From NCBI RefSeq assembly GCF_023156385.1, contig NZ_JAKZAK010000011.1, positions 1 to 64,000 on the forward strand: a stretch of DNA of 64,000 bases, given 5' to 3'. The notes under the pieces were generated by a model. That model did no database searches and was not told the DNA's origin. It was given only the letters and a program-made list of their open reading frames with translations. Source of the DNA: Marinobacter xestospongiae. Lineage in GTDB: Bacteria; Pseudomonadota; Gammaproteobacteria; Pseudomonadales; Oleiphilaceae. This document shows positions 1-8,407 of this stretch, piece after piece (within the stretch, counting starts at the first letter, position 1; each line of letters starts with the position of its first letter). The position numbers and the translations under genes were made by a program.

Positions 1-77
1 GCGGCTGTAGCTCAGCTGGATAGAGTACCTGGCTACGAACCAGGCGGTCGGAGGTTCGAATCCTCCCAGCCGCGCCA
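1..77 (+). tRNA. tRNA-Arg (anticodon ACG)
   Basis: A complete cloverleaf can be read. The acceptor arm GCGGCTG pairs with CAGCCGC (67-73), the T-arm has GGTTCGAATCC, and the anticodon stem CCTGG/CCAGG encloses the loop CTACGAA, giving anticodon ACG. The CCA end is encoded at 75-77. The window starts exactly at the first base, so any promoter is outside it. An identical second copy lies at 226-302. Confidence 0.95.
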
Positions 78-85
78 AATCAGAG

Positions 86-130
86 ACGCCTCATTAGCGA
101 GTAAACGCGGTAATGAGGCGTTTTCTTTTT
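86..130 (+). terminator. Rho-independent terminator after first tRNA-Arg
   Basis: Inverted repeat ACGCCTCATTA / TAATGAGGCGT (86-96 and 111-121) followed by a T-rich run (TTTTCTTTTT). It lies 9 nt after the tRNA end, so the first tRNA copy probably has its own transcript end. Confidence 0.75.
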
Positions 131-225
131 CAAGAAGAAAAAGAAGCGAAACAGAGCCAGGATCGGTTCGAAGGCGGCGCACCAAGGTGCTGCCAGGCAT
201 CAGGAAAGGCCACCACCAAGTTTTA

Positions 226-302
226 GCGGCTGTAGCTCAGCTGGATAGAGTACCTGGCTACGAACCAGGCGGTCGGAGGTTCGAATCCTCCCAGCCGCGC
301 CA
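226..302 (+). tRNA. tRNA-Arg (anticodon ACG), second copy
   Basis: Identical over all 77 nt to the copy at 1-77, including the encoded CCA. The 95-nt spacer after the first terminator shows no convincing consensus promoter, so I cannot say whether this copy is transcribed separately or by read-through. Confidence 0.95.
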
Positions 303-310
303 GATCAAAC

Positions 311-345
311 AAAAAACCCCGCCGTGAGCGGGGTTTTTTGTTTTC
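311..345. terminator. Bidirectional terminator between tRNA-Arg and CHRD gene
   Basis: Near-perfect hairpin AAAAAACCCCGC / GCGGGGTTTTTT with T-runs on both strands. It sits between the plus-strand tRNA and the converging CHRD-domain gene, and can end transcription from both sides. Confidence 0.85.
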
Positions 346-354
346 AGCGTCCGT

Positions 355-855
355 TTACATCCCGTGGTCATGCTCTGCCGCTTGCAGTTGCCCGCGAATG
401 GCGCCCGCAGGGTATTCCGGGTTGTGAACGTTGATGTAGAACTGCTGCGGATTCTCCAGAATCCGTTTCACGATGCCGGCTTCTCCGGTCGGAAATTTAC
501 CCTTCTCGCCTTCGGTCAGACAGTCTGCGGCATCGCCATCTTCAGGCCCTGCCAGCATGGCTATGGGGCTGCCATTGCTGCCGGCAGCGGCTTCATGGAT
601 GTGTGCGGCCATGCCGTCTCCTACAGGAACTGTCTGGATATCAGACACCTGCAGCACGTAGCAGAGCGTGGTTGGGTTGCCGTCAACGCCAAAGACGTGG
701 GCGTGCCCATGGCCATCGGCGTCTCCCATCGTGCCTACCAGATGGTCGGCAGAGAGTTGGGTGGACACTACGTGGTTGGTATGGCCTGCAAAGGCTGTGC
801 TGCTGATAAGCAGGGAGCCAAGTGCGATGACGGTGTTCACGGATTTCGGGCTCAT
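355..855 (-). CDS. Exported CHRD-domain protein
   Basis: 166 aa. Residues 1-23 form a signal peptide (basic start, hydrophobic core, cleavage near TAFA-GHT), so the protein is likely exported. The rest matches a CHRD (chordin-type) domain, recognised by the region with HIHEAAAGSNGSP and the C-terminal NVHNPEYPAGAIRGQL. CHRD domains are common in bacterial exported proteins, mostly of unknown role; many are His-rich, as here (GHGHAHV and the AEHDHGM end), which might suggest metal contact, but that is inference. AGGAG precedes the ATG. The gene is monocistronic and shares a bidirectional terminator with the tRNA. The family call is fairly secure; the function is not known. Confidence 0.8.
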   Translation of the reverse strand: MSPKSVNTVIALGSLLISSTAFAGHTNHVVSTQLSADHLVGTMGDADGHGHAHVFGVDGNPTTLCYVLQVSDIQTVPVGDGMAAHIHEAAAGSNGSPIAMLAGPEDGDAADCLTEGEKGKFPTGEAGIVKRILENPQQFYINVHNPEYPAGAIRGQLQAAEHDHGM

Positions 856-1027
856 GGCGGAGTCTCCTGGTCGACTATTTTTATGAACTACTTAGGGAGA
901 TTCGTTTCAGGCGGCGGCTTGGATGCAGAAGATTGAAAAGAAATTTGCAGGGGGCTGTCGGGCAGGTGGGAGAGAAGATGGCAAGGGCGCAGATCAGGGG
1001 GGCCTGCGCCCGTGTCATGAGGCGTGC

Positions 1028-1564
1028 TTACCACATCAGATCGTCAGGGATCTCGTAGCCGGCGTAGGGATCGTCTTCATTGGTATCGTTGGCGTTGCGG
1101 TCGTGCAGTACCAGAACGGCCTGTTCATCCCGTTCCATGATTTTGCGGGCGACGCCCTCGGCGACCACTTCGTAGCCGTCGTTCAGTTTCACAATGGCAA
1201 GACGGCCGCGGGAGAGCTGGTCCACCATCTGCGCATCCACCAGAATCTTCTTGATCTTCTTGCCATCGACAAACTGGTACTCCTCTTCGCCCCTGGCACG
1301 ATCCAGTCGATTGGTTTCGATCAGTTGGCGAATCTGGGCCTGGATGGCTTTGCGTTCAGCTTCCTGTTGCCGCTGCTGGTTCAGCTGGCGGTCCCGTTCC
1401 GCTTTCTCTTTCCGGGCTTGTTCGACCCGTTGCTGGGCCTCATTGACCGGCTGGCTGCCTTTGGGCTGCTGCTTGCGCTGTTTGCGTTTTTCCTGGCGTA
1501 TGGACTTGGCTTTCTTTTCATCTGCCAGACCCGCCTTCATCAGTTGCTCTTGAAGTGATGCCAT
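1028..1564 (-). CDS. DUF2058 family (YaiL-like) nucleoprotein
   Basis: 178 aa. The N-terminal half (about residues 10-90) is very rich in Lys, Arg, Gln and Glu and is predicted to be a long charged helix or coiled coil. The C-terminal half has the compact DUF2058 core (QFVDGKKIKKILVDAQMVDQL, then LNDGYEVV). E. coli YaiL is the best-known relative and has no established biochemical role. GGAGC stands before the ATG. It diverges from dbpA, with about 180 bp between the start codons. Length and domain order agree with the family. No operon partner is seen. Confidence 0.85.
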   Translation of the reverse strand: MASLQEQLMKAGLADEKKAKSIRQEKRKQRKQQPKGSQPVNEAQQRVEQARKEKAERDRQLNQQRQQEAERKAIQAQIRQLIETNRLDRARGEEEYQFVDGKKIKKILVDAQMVDQLSRGRLAIVKLNDGYEVVAEGVARKIMERDEQAVLVLHDRNANDTNEDDPYAGYEIPDDLMW

Positions 1565-1746
1565 GAGGTGCTCCGTCGATCACAATCCAGACTAAATTGC
1601 TGCAATCCGATAGTATACGGCCTGGGGAGCCCGGGATTAAGAAGACTCTGTTTGACGGGGCTCTGATGAACTCCGAAACGTTCCTGTTTTTACCGACCTG
1701 GCCCCAGGCCCGCATCCATCTCACTTGTTACAGGCTTCCTTTATAT

Positions 1747-3120
1747 ATGTCTTCCTTTGCTGATCTTGGCTTGTCCACCGCGATGCAATCCAACCTGAAG
1801 GATCTGGGTTACCAGCAGCCCACGCCGATCCAGGCGGCGGCGTTGCCTCCGGCTCTGGCCGGACGCGACCTGATCGCTACCGCCAAGACCGGCAGTGGCA
1901 AGACCGCGGCGTTTGGGCTGCCACTGATCGCCGGCCTCAATCCGCGTCAGTTCGCCGTCCAGGGGCTGGTGTTGTGCCCGACCCGGGAGCTGGCGGACCA
2001 GGTCGCCAAGGCGCTGCGCCAGTTCGCCCGCGCCAAGGGGAACGTCAAGGTGCTGTTGTTGTGTGGTGGCGTGGCGATTGGTCCGCAAATCGGCTCGCTG
2101 GCCCATGGGGCCCACCTGGTGGTCGGCACGCCAGGGCGGGTTGAGGACCATCTGCGCAAGGGCACGCTGGATCTGGGGCAATTGAAAACGCTGGTACTGG
2201 ATGAAGCCGATCGCATGCTCGATATGGGCTTTCTGGAGAGCATTGAGTCGATCCTAAAGCAGACGCCGCCGACGCGTCAGACCCTGCTGTTCTCAGCCAC
2301 CTGGCCGGAAGACATTCGGGGACTGAGTCAGCGCTTCCAACAGGAACCGGAGGATGTTCGGGTGGTGGATCAGGAGTCAGCGCCGGATATCGAAGAGCAG
2401 TTCTACGAGATCGCCGCGAGTCAGCAGGCCGATGCCCTGGCGGCGGTGTTGTCCCGGCACAGACCCAACGGCTGCATTGCCTTCTGTACAACTCGGCAGC
2501 AGTGCGATGAATTGACAGATGAGCTGAGGGCCCGAGGGTTTACCGCCCAGGCCCTGCACGGCGACCTCGAGCAGAAGGAGCGCGATCTGGTTCTGGCGCG
2601 GTTCCGCAACCGCAGTGCCACCATCCTGCTGGCCACCGACGTCGCCGCGCGGGGATTGGACATCGCGTCACTGCCGCTGGTGGTCAACGTTGAGCCGGCC
2701 CGCAATGGCGATGTTCATACCCACCGCATTGGGCGGACCGGTCGGGCAGGGGAGGCGGGGGTCGCCGTGACCTTCTGCACCTCGGCCCAGCGCGGCCGGC
2801 TGGAGCGGTTGATGGATCAGCGGGCCACAGCGCTGGCGTGGGGGGACACCGCAGCATTACTGGTAGTGAAGGATCGGCCGTTGCCGGCCGCGATGCGGAC
2901 GCTGTGCATTGCCGCGGGCCGCAAGCAAAAGGTGCGTCCGGGGGATGTGCTTGGCGCCCTGACCGGCGATGCGGGCCTGCCGGGCAAATCGGTGGGCAAG
3001 ATTGACGTCTTCGAGTTTCAGTGTTTGGTGGCGGTGGAAGCGGAGTTGGCGAAGAAGGCTCTGGCCGCCCTTGAAAAAGGCCGTATCAAGGGACGCAAGA
3101 TCCCTGTGCGGTTGGTCTGA
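1747..3120 (+). CDS. dbpA: ATP-dependent RNA helicase DbpA
   Basis: 457 aa from the ATG at 1747, the same length as E. coli DbpA as I remember it. An open frame extends 50 codons further upstream but its sequence is not helicase-like, so the internal ATG is preferred; the Shine-Dalgarno there is weak. DEAD-box motifs are in order: Q-motif region PTPIQ, Walker A AKTGSGKT (about 46-53), DEAD (152-155), SAT (183-185), HRIGRTGRAG, and a C-terminal RNA-binding domain (about 385-457). DbpA binds hairpin 92 of 23S rRNA and acts in late 50S assembly. Single gene, cytoplasmic. Confidence 0.93.
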   Translation: MSSFADLGLSTAMQSNLKDLGYQQPTPIQAAALPPALAGRDLIATAKTGSGKTAAFGLPLIAGLNPRQFAVQGLVLCPTRELADQVAKALRQFARAKGNVKVLLLCGGVAIGPQIGSLAHGAHLVVGTPGRVEDHLRKGTLDLGQLKTLVLDEADRMLDMGFLESIESILKQTPPTRQTLLFSATWPEDIRGLSQRFQQEPEDVRVVDQESAPDIEEQFYEIAASQQADALAAVLSRHRPNGCIAFCTTRQQCDELTDELRARGFTAQALHGDLEQKERDLVLARFRNRSATILLATDVAARGLDIASLPLVVNVEPARNGDVHTHRIGRTGRAGEAGVAVTFCTSAQRGRLERLMDQRATALAWGDTAALLVVKDRPLPAAMRTLCIAAGRKQKVRPGDVLGALTGDAGLPGKSVGKIDVFEFQCLVAVEAELAKKALAALEKGRIKGRKIPVRLV

Positions 3121-3266
3121 ATCATCTGGGATATCCTGCGCTTAGCGGTTCCCGGGGCAGTGGCGAGTGGCACGTCTGGCGCGGGGGTTGGCCCGTTTGC
3201 AACGGCCCTTTAGGTTGCTCCCTATACAGGAAACCGGTAAATTACGCGGGATTTTGCCCCCCGAAA

Positions 3267-3281
3267 TGGCCCATTGGGCCA
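3267..3281. promoter_or_regulatory. Palindrome upstream of oadG, possible operator
   Basis: TGGCCCA-T-TGGGCCA is a perfect 7-bp inverted repeat with a one-base centre, 62 bp before the oadG start. It could be an operator for the oad operon. No regulator is recognised from it. Confidence 0.3.
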
Positions 3282-3343
3282 CACCTATTGGAGAGAGGGT
3301 GTTCGGGGAAAATCAATCCCAACAATACAGGTAGTTATTCGCT

Positions 3344-3595
3344 ATGGATAACCTGATGTCACAAGCCGCAGACCTGATGATCGCCGGCATGGGGTTTGTC
3401 TTCGCGTTCCTGGTAGTACTGGTGTTCGCGACCCTGCTGATGTCCAAGATCATCTCGCGGTTCATGCCACCCGAGCCGGCCACCCCGGTACGCACACCCC
3501 GTGCAAAGCCTTCAGCCCCCGAGTCAGTAGACCCTGATACCGCTGAAGCGATCAAAAAGGCGATTGCACAATTCCGCTCACGCCACAAAAAGTGA
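3344..3595 (+). CDS. oadG: Oxaloacetate decarboxylase gamma subunit (OadG)
   Basis: 83 aa. One N-terminal membrane helix (about residues 12-35, GMGFVFAFLVVLVFATLLM) is followed by a short Pro-rich linker and a C-terminal stretch ending AIAQFRSRHKK. This is the architecture of OadG, which anchors the alpha subunit to the membrane beta subunit and helps assemble the Na+-translocating decarboxylase complex. It is the first gene of a three-gene operon, 42 bp before oadA. The small size and low similarity typical of OadG mean the call relies partly on context. The Shine-Dalgarno is weak. Confidence 0.85.
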   Translation: MDNLMSQAADLMIAGMGFVFAFLVVLVFATLLMSKIISRFMPPEPATPVRTPRAKPSAPESVDPDTAEAIKKAIAQFRSRHKK

Positions 3596-3637
3596 TCCGG
3601 AAGACGAATTAGAACCTTTAAACAGAAGGCCGACACG

Positions 3638-5425
3638 ATGACAGACACAAAGAAACCGTTGGGGATCACGGACGTTATCCTGCGTGATGCCCACCAGTCC
3701 CTGCTGGCTACCCGCATGCGTCTCGACGACATGCTGCCAATTGCCGAGAAGCTCGACAAGGTTGGCTTCTGGTCCCTGGAATCCTGGGGCGGCGCGACGT
3801 TTGACGCCTGCATCCGTTACCTGGGCGAGGACCCCTGGGAGCGCATTCGCGAGCTGAAGAAAGCGATGCCCAACACCCCTCAGCAGATGCTGCTGCGCGG
3901 TCAGAACCTGCTGGGCTACCGCCATTACGCCGACGATGTGGTTGAGCGCTTTGTGGATCGTGCCGCCGAAAACGGTGTTGACGTATTCCGTATCTTCGAT
4001 GCAATGAACGATCCCCGTAACCTGGATACCGCCATCAAGGCCGTTCGCAAGACCGGCAAGCATGCCCAGGGTACTATTTCCTACACCACCAGCCCGGTCC
4101 ACACCGTTGAAATGTGGGTGGATCTGGCCAAAGAGGTCGCGGCCATGGGCGCGGACTCTATTGCCATCAAGGACATGGCCGGTCTGTTGAAGCCCTACGT
4201 GGCTTACGATCTGGTCAGTCGTCTGAAGAAAGAGCTGGATATTCCGATTCACATGCAGTGTCATGCGACCACCGGCATGTCCACCGCCACTGCCATCAAG
4301 GCAGCGGAGGCAGGGATCGACAACGTCGATACCGCGATCTCCTCCATGTCCATGACCTATGGTCACTCACCCACAGAAGCCGTCGTCGCCATCCTCGAAG
4401 GCACTGACCGTGACACCGGACTGGACCTGCATCTGCTGGAAGACATTGCTGGCTACTTCCGCGAAGTGCGTAAGAAGTACGCCAAGTTTGAAGGCAGCCT
4501 GAGAGGGGTGGATTCCCGCATTCTGACCGCTCAGGTGCCGGGTGGCATGCTGACCAACATGGAAAGCCAGCTGCGCGAGCAGAACGCCATCAGCAAATTT
4601 GACGATGTTCTCGCGGAGATTCCCAAGGTCCGTGAAGATCTGGGCTTCATCCCGCTGGTGACTCCGACCTCCCAGATTGTTGGCACCCAGGCGGTGCTGA
4701 ACGTGCTGACGGGTGAGCGCTACAAGTCCATTTCCAAGGAAACGTCCGCAATCCTGAAAGGGGAGTACGGTTCTGCCCCGGCGCCGTTCAACAAGGAGCT
4801 GCAGGAGCGTGTTCTGGATGGTAAAGAGCCGGTGACCTGTCGCCCGGCGGACCTGCTTGAGCCGGAAATGGACAAGCTGACCGATGAGCTGAAGCAGATT
4901 TCCGGTGACAAGGGCTTCAAGCTGGCAGATCAGGCTGTGGACGATGTTCTGACCTACGCGTTGTTCCCGCAGATTGGCCTGAAGTTCCTGGAAAACCGTG
5001 GCAACCCGGATGCGTTCGAGCCGGTTCCGACCGCCGAAGACGCCGCGCCGGCGAAGAAAGCTTCCGGCCCCGAAACCTACACCGTCAACGTCAACGGCAA
5101 GGAATACGTGGTGGCGGTCTCTGAGGGTGGTGAAATCACCCAGATTCAGGGACAGGGTGGTGCGGTTGCCGCGCCGGCCGCTGGTGCTGCGGCAGCTGCT
5201 CCGGTAGGTGGTGGTGAGCCGGTTCTGGCGCCACTGGGCGGTAACATCTTCAAGGTACTGGTATCCCCGGGCGAAGCCGTGGAAGAGGGTGACGTGCTGA
5301 TTATCCTCGAGGCCATGAAGATGGAAACCGAGGTGCGCGCACCGAAAGCCGGGACCATCGGCGAAGTCTTCATCAAGGTCGGTGATGCCGTTGCTGTTGA
5401 TGATGAAATGCTGACAATCGCATAA
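3638..5425 (+). CDS. oadA: Oxaloacetate decarboxylase alpha subunit, biotin-dependent
   Basis: 595 aa. The N-terminal carboxyltransferase domain starts with the typical [17 protein letters not shown] and contains the HMQCHATTG metal-site region. A conserved linker domain follows, then an Ala/Pro-rich hinge (about 505-525), then the biotinyl domain with EAMKMET; Lys561 is the expected biotin attachment site. The subunit transfers CO2 from oxaloacetate to biotin; OadB then decarboxylates carboxybiotin and exports Na+. Pyruvate carboxylase subunit B is similar, but flanking oadG and oadB settle the choice. 13 bp separate it from oadB. Confidence 0.93.
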   Translation: MTDTKKPLGITDVILRDAHQSLLATRMRLDDMLPIAEKLDKVGFWSLESWGGATFDACIRYLGEDPWERIRELKKAMPNTPQQMLLRGQNLLGYRHYADDVVERFVDRAAENGVDVFRIFDAMNDPRNLDTAIKAVRKTGKHAQGTISYTTSPVHTVEMWVDLAKEVAAMGADSIAIKDMAGLLKPYVAYDLVSRLKKELDIPIHMQCHATTGMSTATAIKAAEAGIDNVDTAISSMSMTYGHSPTEAVVAILEGTDRDTGLDLHLLEDIAGYFREVRKKYAKFEGSLRGVDSRILTAQVPGGMLTNMESQLREQNAISKFDDVLAEIPKVREDLGFIPLVTPTSQIVGTQAVLNVLTGERYKSISKETSAILKGEYGSAPAPFNKELQERVLDGKEPVTCRPADLLEPEMDKLTDELKQISGDKGFKLADQAVDDVLTYALFPQIGLKFLENRGNPDAFEPVPTAEDAAPAKKASGPETYTVNVNGKEYVVAVSEGGEITQIQGQGGAVAAPAAGAAAAAPVGGGEPVLAPLGGNIFKVLVSPGEAVEEGDVLIILEAMKMETEVRAPKAGTIGEVFIKVGDAVAVDDEMLTIA

Positions 5426-5438
5426 GGGCCAGCATTCC

Positions 5439-6773
5439 ATGGATAAGATAATGACGCTGTGGACAGGCAGTGGCCTGTTCAACATTGAGATCGGCCAGGT
5501 GATCATGATCGCCATCGGCCTTCTCCTTCTGTTCCTTGCTATCCGCAAGGGGTTTGAGCCGCTGCTGCTGGTACCCATCGGGTTCGGCGGTATTCTGGCG
5601 AATATTCCGGAGGCAGGGCTGGCCCTGACTGCGGCAGAGAATGCCATCCACTTTGCGCTGAAGGACGGCTTGTCTGAGATCCTGGTCGCCCTGGCGGCGC
5701 CGCTGGACGTAGCCTACCAGGCTGGACAGACGGTAACGCCCGAGCTCAAGGAAGCCTTCAAGGTGGCCATCAAAGAGGCGAGCCATACCGACATGGCGAT
5801 GGCGAATGCCATTGCCCAGGATTACGGGTATGGCAACGGCATGCTCTACAACTTCTACTCTGTGGTTATCGGTAGCACCGTCGGGCCGCTGTTGATCTTC
5901 ATGGGTGTGGGCGCCATGACCGATTTCGGTCCGCTGCTGGCCAACCCCAAGACCATGCTGCTGGGCGCGGCTGCCCAGTTCGGTATCTTTGGTACCGTCA
6001 TTGGCGCAGCGCTGCTGGACTGGACCGGTGTCCTCGACTTCAACATCCTTGAAGCGGCAGCCATCGGTATCATCGGTGGTGCGGACGGTCCGACCTCGAT
6101 CTACGTATCCAGCGTACTGGCACCGCATCTGCTGGGCGCCATCGCGGTTTCCGCCTACGCCTACATGGCCATGGTTCCGATGATCCAGCCGCCGATCATG
6201 AAGGCGCTGACTACCCCGGAAGAGCGGGCACTGAAAATGTCCCAGCTGCGTCCGGTCAGCAAGCGTGAGAAGATCGCGTTCCCGCTGGTGGTACTGATTG
6301 CCGTTGTGCTGTTCCTGCCAGATGCGGCTCCGCTGCTGGGTATGTTCTGCTTCGGTAACCTGATGCGCGAGTGTGGCGTGGTCGAGCGTCTGAGCGATAC
6401 CGCCCAGAACGCACTGATCAACATTGTCACCATCTTCCTGGGCCTCTCGGTAGGCTCCAAGCTGATGGCCGACAAGTTCCTCGATCCCCAGACCCTGGGT
6501 ATCCTGGCGCTGGGTATCGTCGCCTTCGGTGTGGGTACCGCATCCGGTGTGTTGATGGCCAAGCTGATGAACAAACTCAGCAAGGAGAAGATCAACCCGC
6601 TGATCGGTTCTGCCGGTGTGTCCGCTGTGCCGATGGCCGCCCGGGTATCCAACAAGGTCGGCCTGGAGGCCAACCCGCAGAACTTCCTGCTGATGCACGC
6701 CATGGGCCCGAACGTGGCCGGCGTAATCGGTTCGGCCGTTGCTGCGGGTGTGATGATCAAGCTGTTGACCTGA
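5439..6773 (+). CDS. oadB: Oxaloacetate decarboxylase beta subunit, Na+ pump
   Basis: 444 aa integral membrane protein with about 9-11 hydrophobic segments. The conserved motif [13 protein letters not shown] (Asp at about residue 215) is the site that couples carboxybiotin decarboxylation to Na+ movement in the family. Other typical stretches are NFYSVVIGS and the C-terminal [19 protein letters not shown]. It is the last gene of oadGAB and ends just before a strong terminator. With it the cell can convert oxaloacetate to pyruvate and CO2 while building a sodium gradient, which fits a marine organism. Length and motifs agree with full-length OadB. Confidence 0.95.
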   Translation: MDKIMTLWTGSGLFNIEIGQVIMIAIGLLLLFLAIRKGFEPLLLVPIGFGGILANIPEAGLALTAAENAIHFALKDGLSEILVALAAPLDVAYQAGQTVTPELKEAFKVAIKEASHTDMAMANAIAQDYGYGNGMLYNFYSVVIGSTVGPLLIFMGVGAMTDFGPLLANPKTMLLGAAAQFGIFGTVIGAALLDWTGVLDFNILEAAAIGIIGGADGPTSIYVSSVLAPHLLGAIAVSAYAYMAMVPMIQPPIMKALTTPEERALKMSQLRPVSKREKIAFPLVVLIAVVLFLPDAAPLLGMFCFGNLMRECGVVERLSDTAQNALINIVTIFLGLSVGSKLMADKFLDPQTLGILALGIVAFGVGTASGVLMAKLMNKLSKEKINPLIGSAGVSAVPMAARVSNKVGLEANPQNFLLMHAMGPNVAGVIGSAVAAGVMIKLLT

Positions 6774-6790
6774 TCGTCTCGCATCGACTG

Positions 6791-6826
6791 AAAACCCGCT
6801 GCGCTTAGGCGCAGCGGGTTTTTTTA
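6791..6826. terminator. Terminator of the oad operon (bidirectional)
   Basis: Hairpin AAACCCGCTGCGC-ttag-GCGCAGCGGGTTT followed by T-run on the plus strand and flanked by A-run, so it can also act on the converging ligase gene. The stem is 13 bp with a 4-nt loop. Confidence 0.9.
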
Positions 6827-6836
6827 TGGCTATAGC

Positions 6837-7961
6837 TCACAAACCATTATGGGCAATTTCCTGATGGTGGCCCTGATGCAGCAGGTGGTAGACCTGGTTG
6901 CGCAGGTCGTTGGCCTCGTTGTCGGTCAGGGTTCTGGTCATATGCCTGAGGGTCAGTCGTAGGAGTACGTTCTTCTGGCCCGGGCTCATGCCCATGCGTC
7001 GATGGGCGGTTTCGGGCAGTGCGTCATAGGCGGTTTCAGAGAGCACCTCCAGGGCCTCGATCAGGTCCGCCTGCGGTAGATTCGAGCGCAGGTGATCCCC
7101 CAGGGTTTCGGGGTCGTCCCAGTCCGCAACGCACAGCGACAGGTCGCGCTGAATCGCAGGCATGGCGGAAACTGGCTGGTAGGGGGCGAGGGTGTTCATC
7201 TGGTGGCGAATCCGCGGGTCCTCACTGCGCAGCAGGCGGATGTCGTCAATGCCCTTGCGCACCATCAACAGGCGATCAAGGCCCAGGCCCATGGCCAGGC
7301 CGCTGTAGTCGGTAAGTCCGGCGTTGGCCAGCAGCCGGCGGTTGGCTAGGCCGCATTCGCCCACTTCAATCCAGGTATCCTGCCAGTACGCGTCTATCTG
7401 GACGCCTTCTTCGGTATAGGGGTGAGGGGATGGCTTCGTTCGCCAGGCTACGCCTGGTAAAGTCGCGTGCATTACCAGGGTGATCATCTCCAGCAGGGTT
7501 TTGGTGGTGGCGGGCGCAGTCGCGTTCGGCGCGATCAGTCGCCACAGGTCGAGTTGATGAGGTTCGCCGCAGTGGAGTCGGTCAATGCTGTCGCGCCGGT
7601 AAACCAGCCCTGGCAGGACCAGTAACAGATCCTGTGGAGGATCAATGCTGAGGCCTTCGAGGAGGTCAGGGATAGCGGCCGAGGTCTGGGTGCGGAGCAT
7701 GAGGTTGGGCGTGATGTAACGGGTATAGCGGGCTTCCCGGGCGGCACCGTCGGTCGGATAGCCCAGGCGATCGTAATTGTCGCAGACCGGAACGGCCGGG
7801 CTCGTTCGTGCCAGTTGTTGGCGGCAGGGCCACTGAGCGGCGAGCGCCTGGCGAATCTCGGTAAGCAGTTGCTGCATGGCATGGTCGCCATGGTGCGGGT
7901 TGGTAAGGTCTGGCAGGTTGAGGGAGTGTGTCAGTGCCTCCCGACTCATGAGAGTTGTCAT
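6837..7961 (-). CDS. srmL: PheS-related class II tRNA-synthetase-like ligase (SrmL-type)
   Basis: 374 aa from the second ATG, which has GGAG 9 nt upstream; the first ATG (7976) lies before that Shine-Dalgarno. It has a class II synthetase core like PheS: motif 2 region with YRRDSIDRLHCGEPHQ, WIEVGECGLANRRLL, and motif 3 GLAMGLGLDRLLMVRKGIDDIRLLRSEDPR. The C-terminal ~90 residues start PAIQRDLSL and resemble the ferredoxin-fold anticodon-binding domain normally found in PheT, giving a one-chain layout like mitochondrial PheRS. The N-terminal coiled coil of PheS is missing. I recall that annotation pipelines call this family 'PheS-related mystery ligase SrmL'; its substrate is not known to me. 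A structured leader precedes it. Confidence 0.75.
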   Translation of the reverse strand: MTTLMSREALTHSLNLPDLTNPHHGDHAMQQLLTEIRQALAAQWPCRQQLARTSPAVPVCDNYDRLGYPTDGAAREARYTRYITPNLMLRTQTSAAIPDLLEGLSIDPPQDLLLVLPGLVYRRDSIDRLHCGEPHQLDLWRLIAPNATAPATTKTLLEMITLVMHATLPGVAWRTKPSPHPYTEEGVQIDAYWQDTWIEVGECGLANRRLLANAGLTDYSGLAMGLGLDRLLMVRKGIDDIRLLRSEDPRIRHQMNTLAPYQPVSAMPAIQRDLSLCVADWDDPETLGDHLRSNLPQADLIEALEVLSETAYDALPETAHRRMGMSPGQKNVLLRLTLRHMTRTLTDNEANDLRNQVYHLLHQGHHQEIAHNGL

Positions 7962-7976
7962 GGGTGTTTTCTCCAT

Positions 7977-8140
7977 TGGAAACGATCAGGTTTCTGCGGA
8001 AAAAACAGGAGGGAGCGATCGGGTTATCGGGTATCGCTGTCCACCTGATGTCTGCGGTTCCCCCGGAAGCTGGTGCGGGGGTGCAGAATCAGGTGGCAAT
8101 AGTCACCTGGCCCCCGTGCCTTGATGGTTCCGGGGGGATG
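7977..8140 (-). promoter_or_regulatory. Two-state structured leader RNA of the PheS-related ligase gene
   Basis: Read on the minus strand, seven complementary segments lie in a row. Fold I pairs CCCCCGGAA (8128-8136) with TTCCGGGGG (8060-8068), CGGGGG (8111-8116) with CCCCCG (8076-8081), and CAGGTG (8104-8109) with CACCTG (8090-8095), all nested. Fold II pairs CCACCTGAT (8088-8096) with ATCAGGTGG (8041-8049), TCTGC (8083-8087, written as its plus complement) with GCAGA (8051-8055), and CCCCCG (8076-8081) with CGGGGG (8060-8065). The two exclude each other. A further small hairpin (8014-8038) is followed by TTTTTT (8000-8005), then the gene's Shine-Dalgarno. This is the layout of an attenuator or riboswitch. 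No known riboswitch class was recognised. Confidence 0.6.
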
Positions 8141-8227
8141 TAAATCGTTGGGCCAGATGACTGCTTAGGGGATAGTACATGGCTTTATGCTATGCGGAAA
8201 TCAGACGGGGCGTCCAGCGCCAGACAT

Positions 8228-8256
8228 AAAAAAGCCGCTTGAAAAAGCGGCTTTTT
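8228..8256 (-). terminator. Terminator of tRNA-Asn
   Basis: Hairpin AAAAAGCCGCTT-gaaa-AAGCGGCTTTTT just after the 3' end of the minus-strand tRNA-Asn, with a T-run on the minus strand. Confidence 0.85.
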
Positions 8257-8263
8257 GGAATAG

Positions 8264-8339
8264 TGGCTCCCCGAGCTGGGCTCGAACCAGCGACAAACGG
8301 ATTAACAGTCCGTTGCTCTACCAACTGAGCTATCGGGGA
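8264..8339 (-). tRNA. tRNA-Asn (anticodon GTT)
   Basis: 76 nt including encoded CCA. The minus strand reads TCCCCGATAGCTCAGTTGG, and the anticodon loop CTGTTAA gives GTT. The acceptor arm TCCCCGA pairs with TCGGGGA-type bases at the 3' end (CTCGGGGAGCCA). An identical copy is at 24282-24357. Confidence 0.95.
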
Positions 8340-8363
8340 ACGTCGTTGTGTTACGAGGCGCGT

Positions 8364-8392
8364 ATATTAAGGGCCGGTACGCACCTCGTCAA
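8364..8392 (-). promoter_or_regulatory. Promoter of tRNA-Asn, stringent type
   Basis: On the minus strand TTGACG (-35, 8387-8392), 17-nt spacer, TAATAT (-10, 8364-8369), then the GC-rich discriminator ACGCGCC. A GC-rich discriminator is typical of stable-RNA promoters under ppGpp control. The second tRNA-Asn gene has the same arrangement. Confidence 0.8.
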
Positions 8393-8407
8393 CCCCTGTT
8401 TTGAAAT

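Noticed and set aside
156-190. GGTTCGAA...GCACCA stretch between the tRNA-Arg genes as a decayed tRNA
   Set aside because: Only a T-loop-like octamer and a CCA-like end match; no stems can be drawn.
923-1558. 211-aa open frame on the plus strand
   Set aside because: It lies opposite the DUF2058 gene, starts without a Shine-Dalgarno and has a Leu/Phe-rich composition typical of an antisense shadow in GC-rich DNA.
5373-6698. 441-aa frame opposite oadB
   Set aside because: Reverse-complement shadow of a membrane-protein gene; rich in His, Gln and Arg with no recognisable domain, while oadB is certain.
8149-8176. Start of a 26-codon frame (MYYPLSS...) in the srmL leader, as a possible leader peptide
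   Set aside because: No Shine-Dalgarno and no run of Phe or other regulatory codons, so a classical peptide attenuator is not supported.
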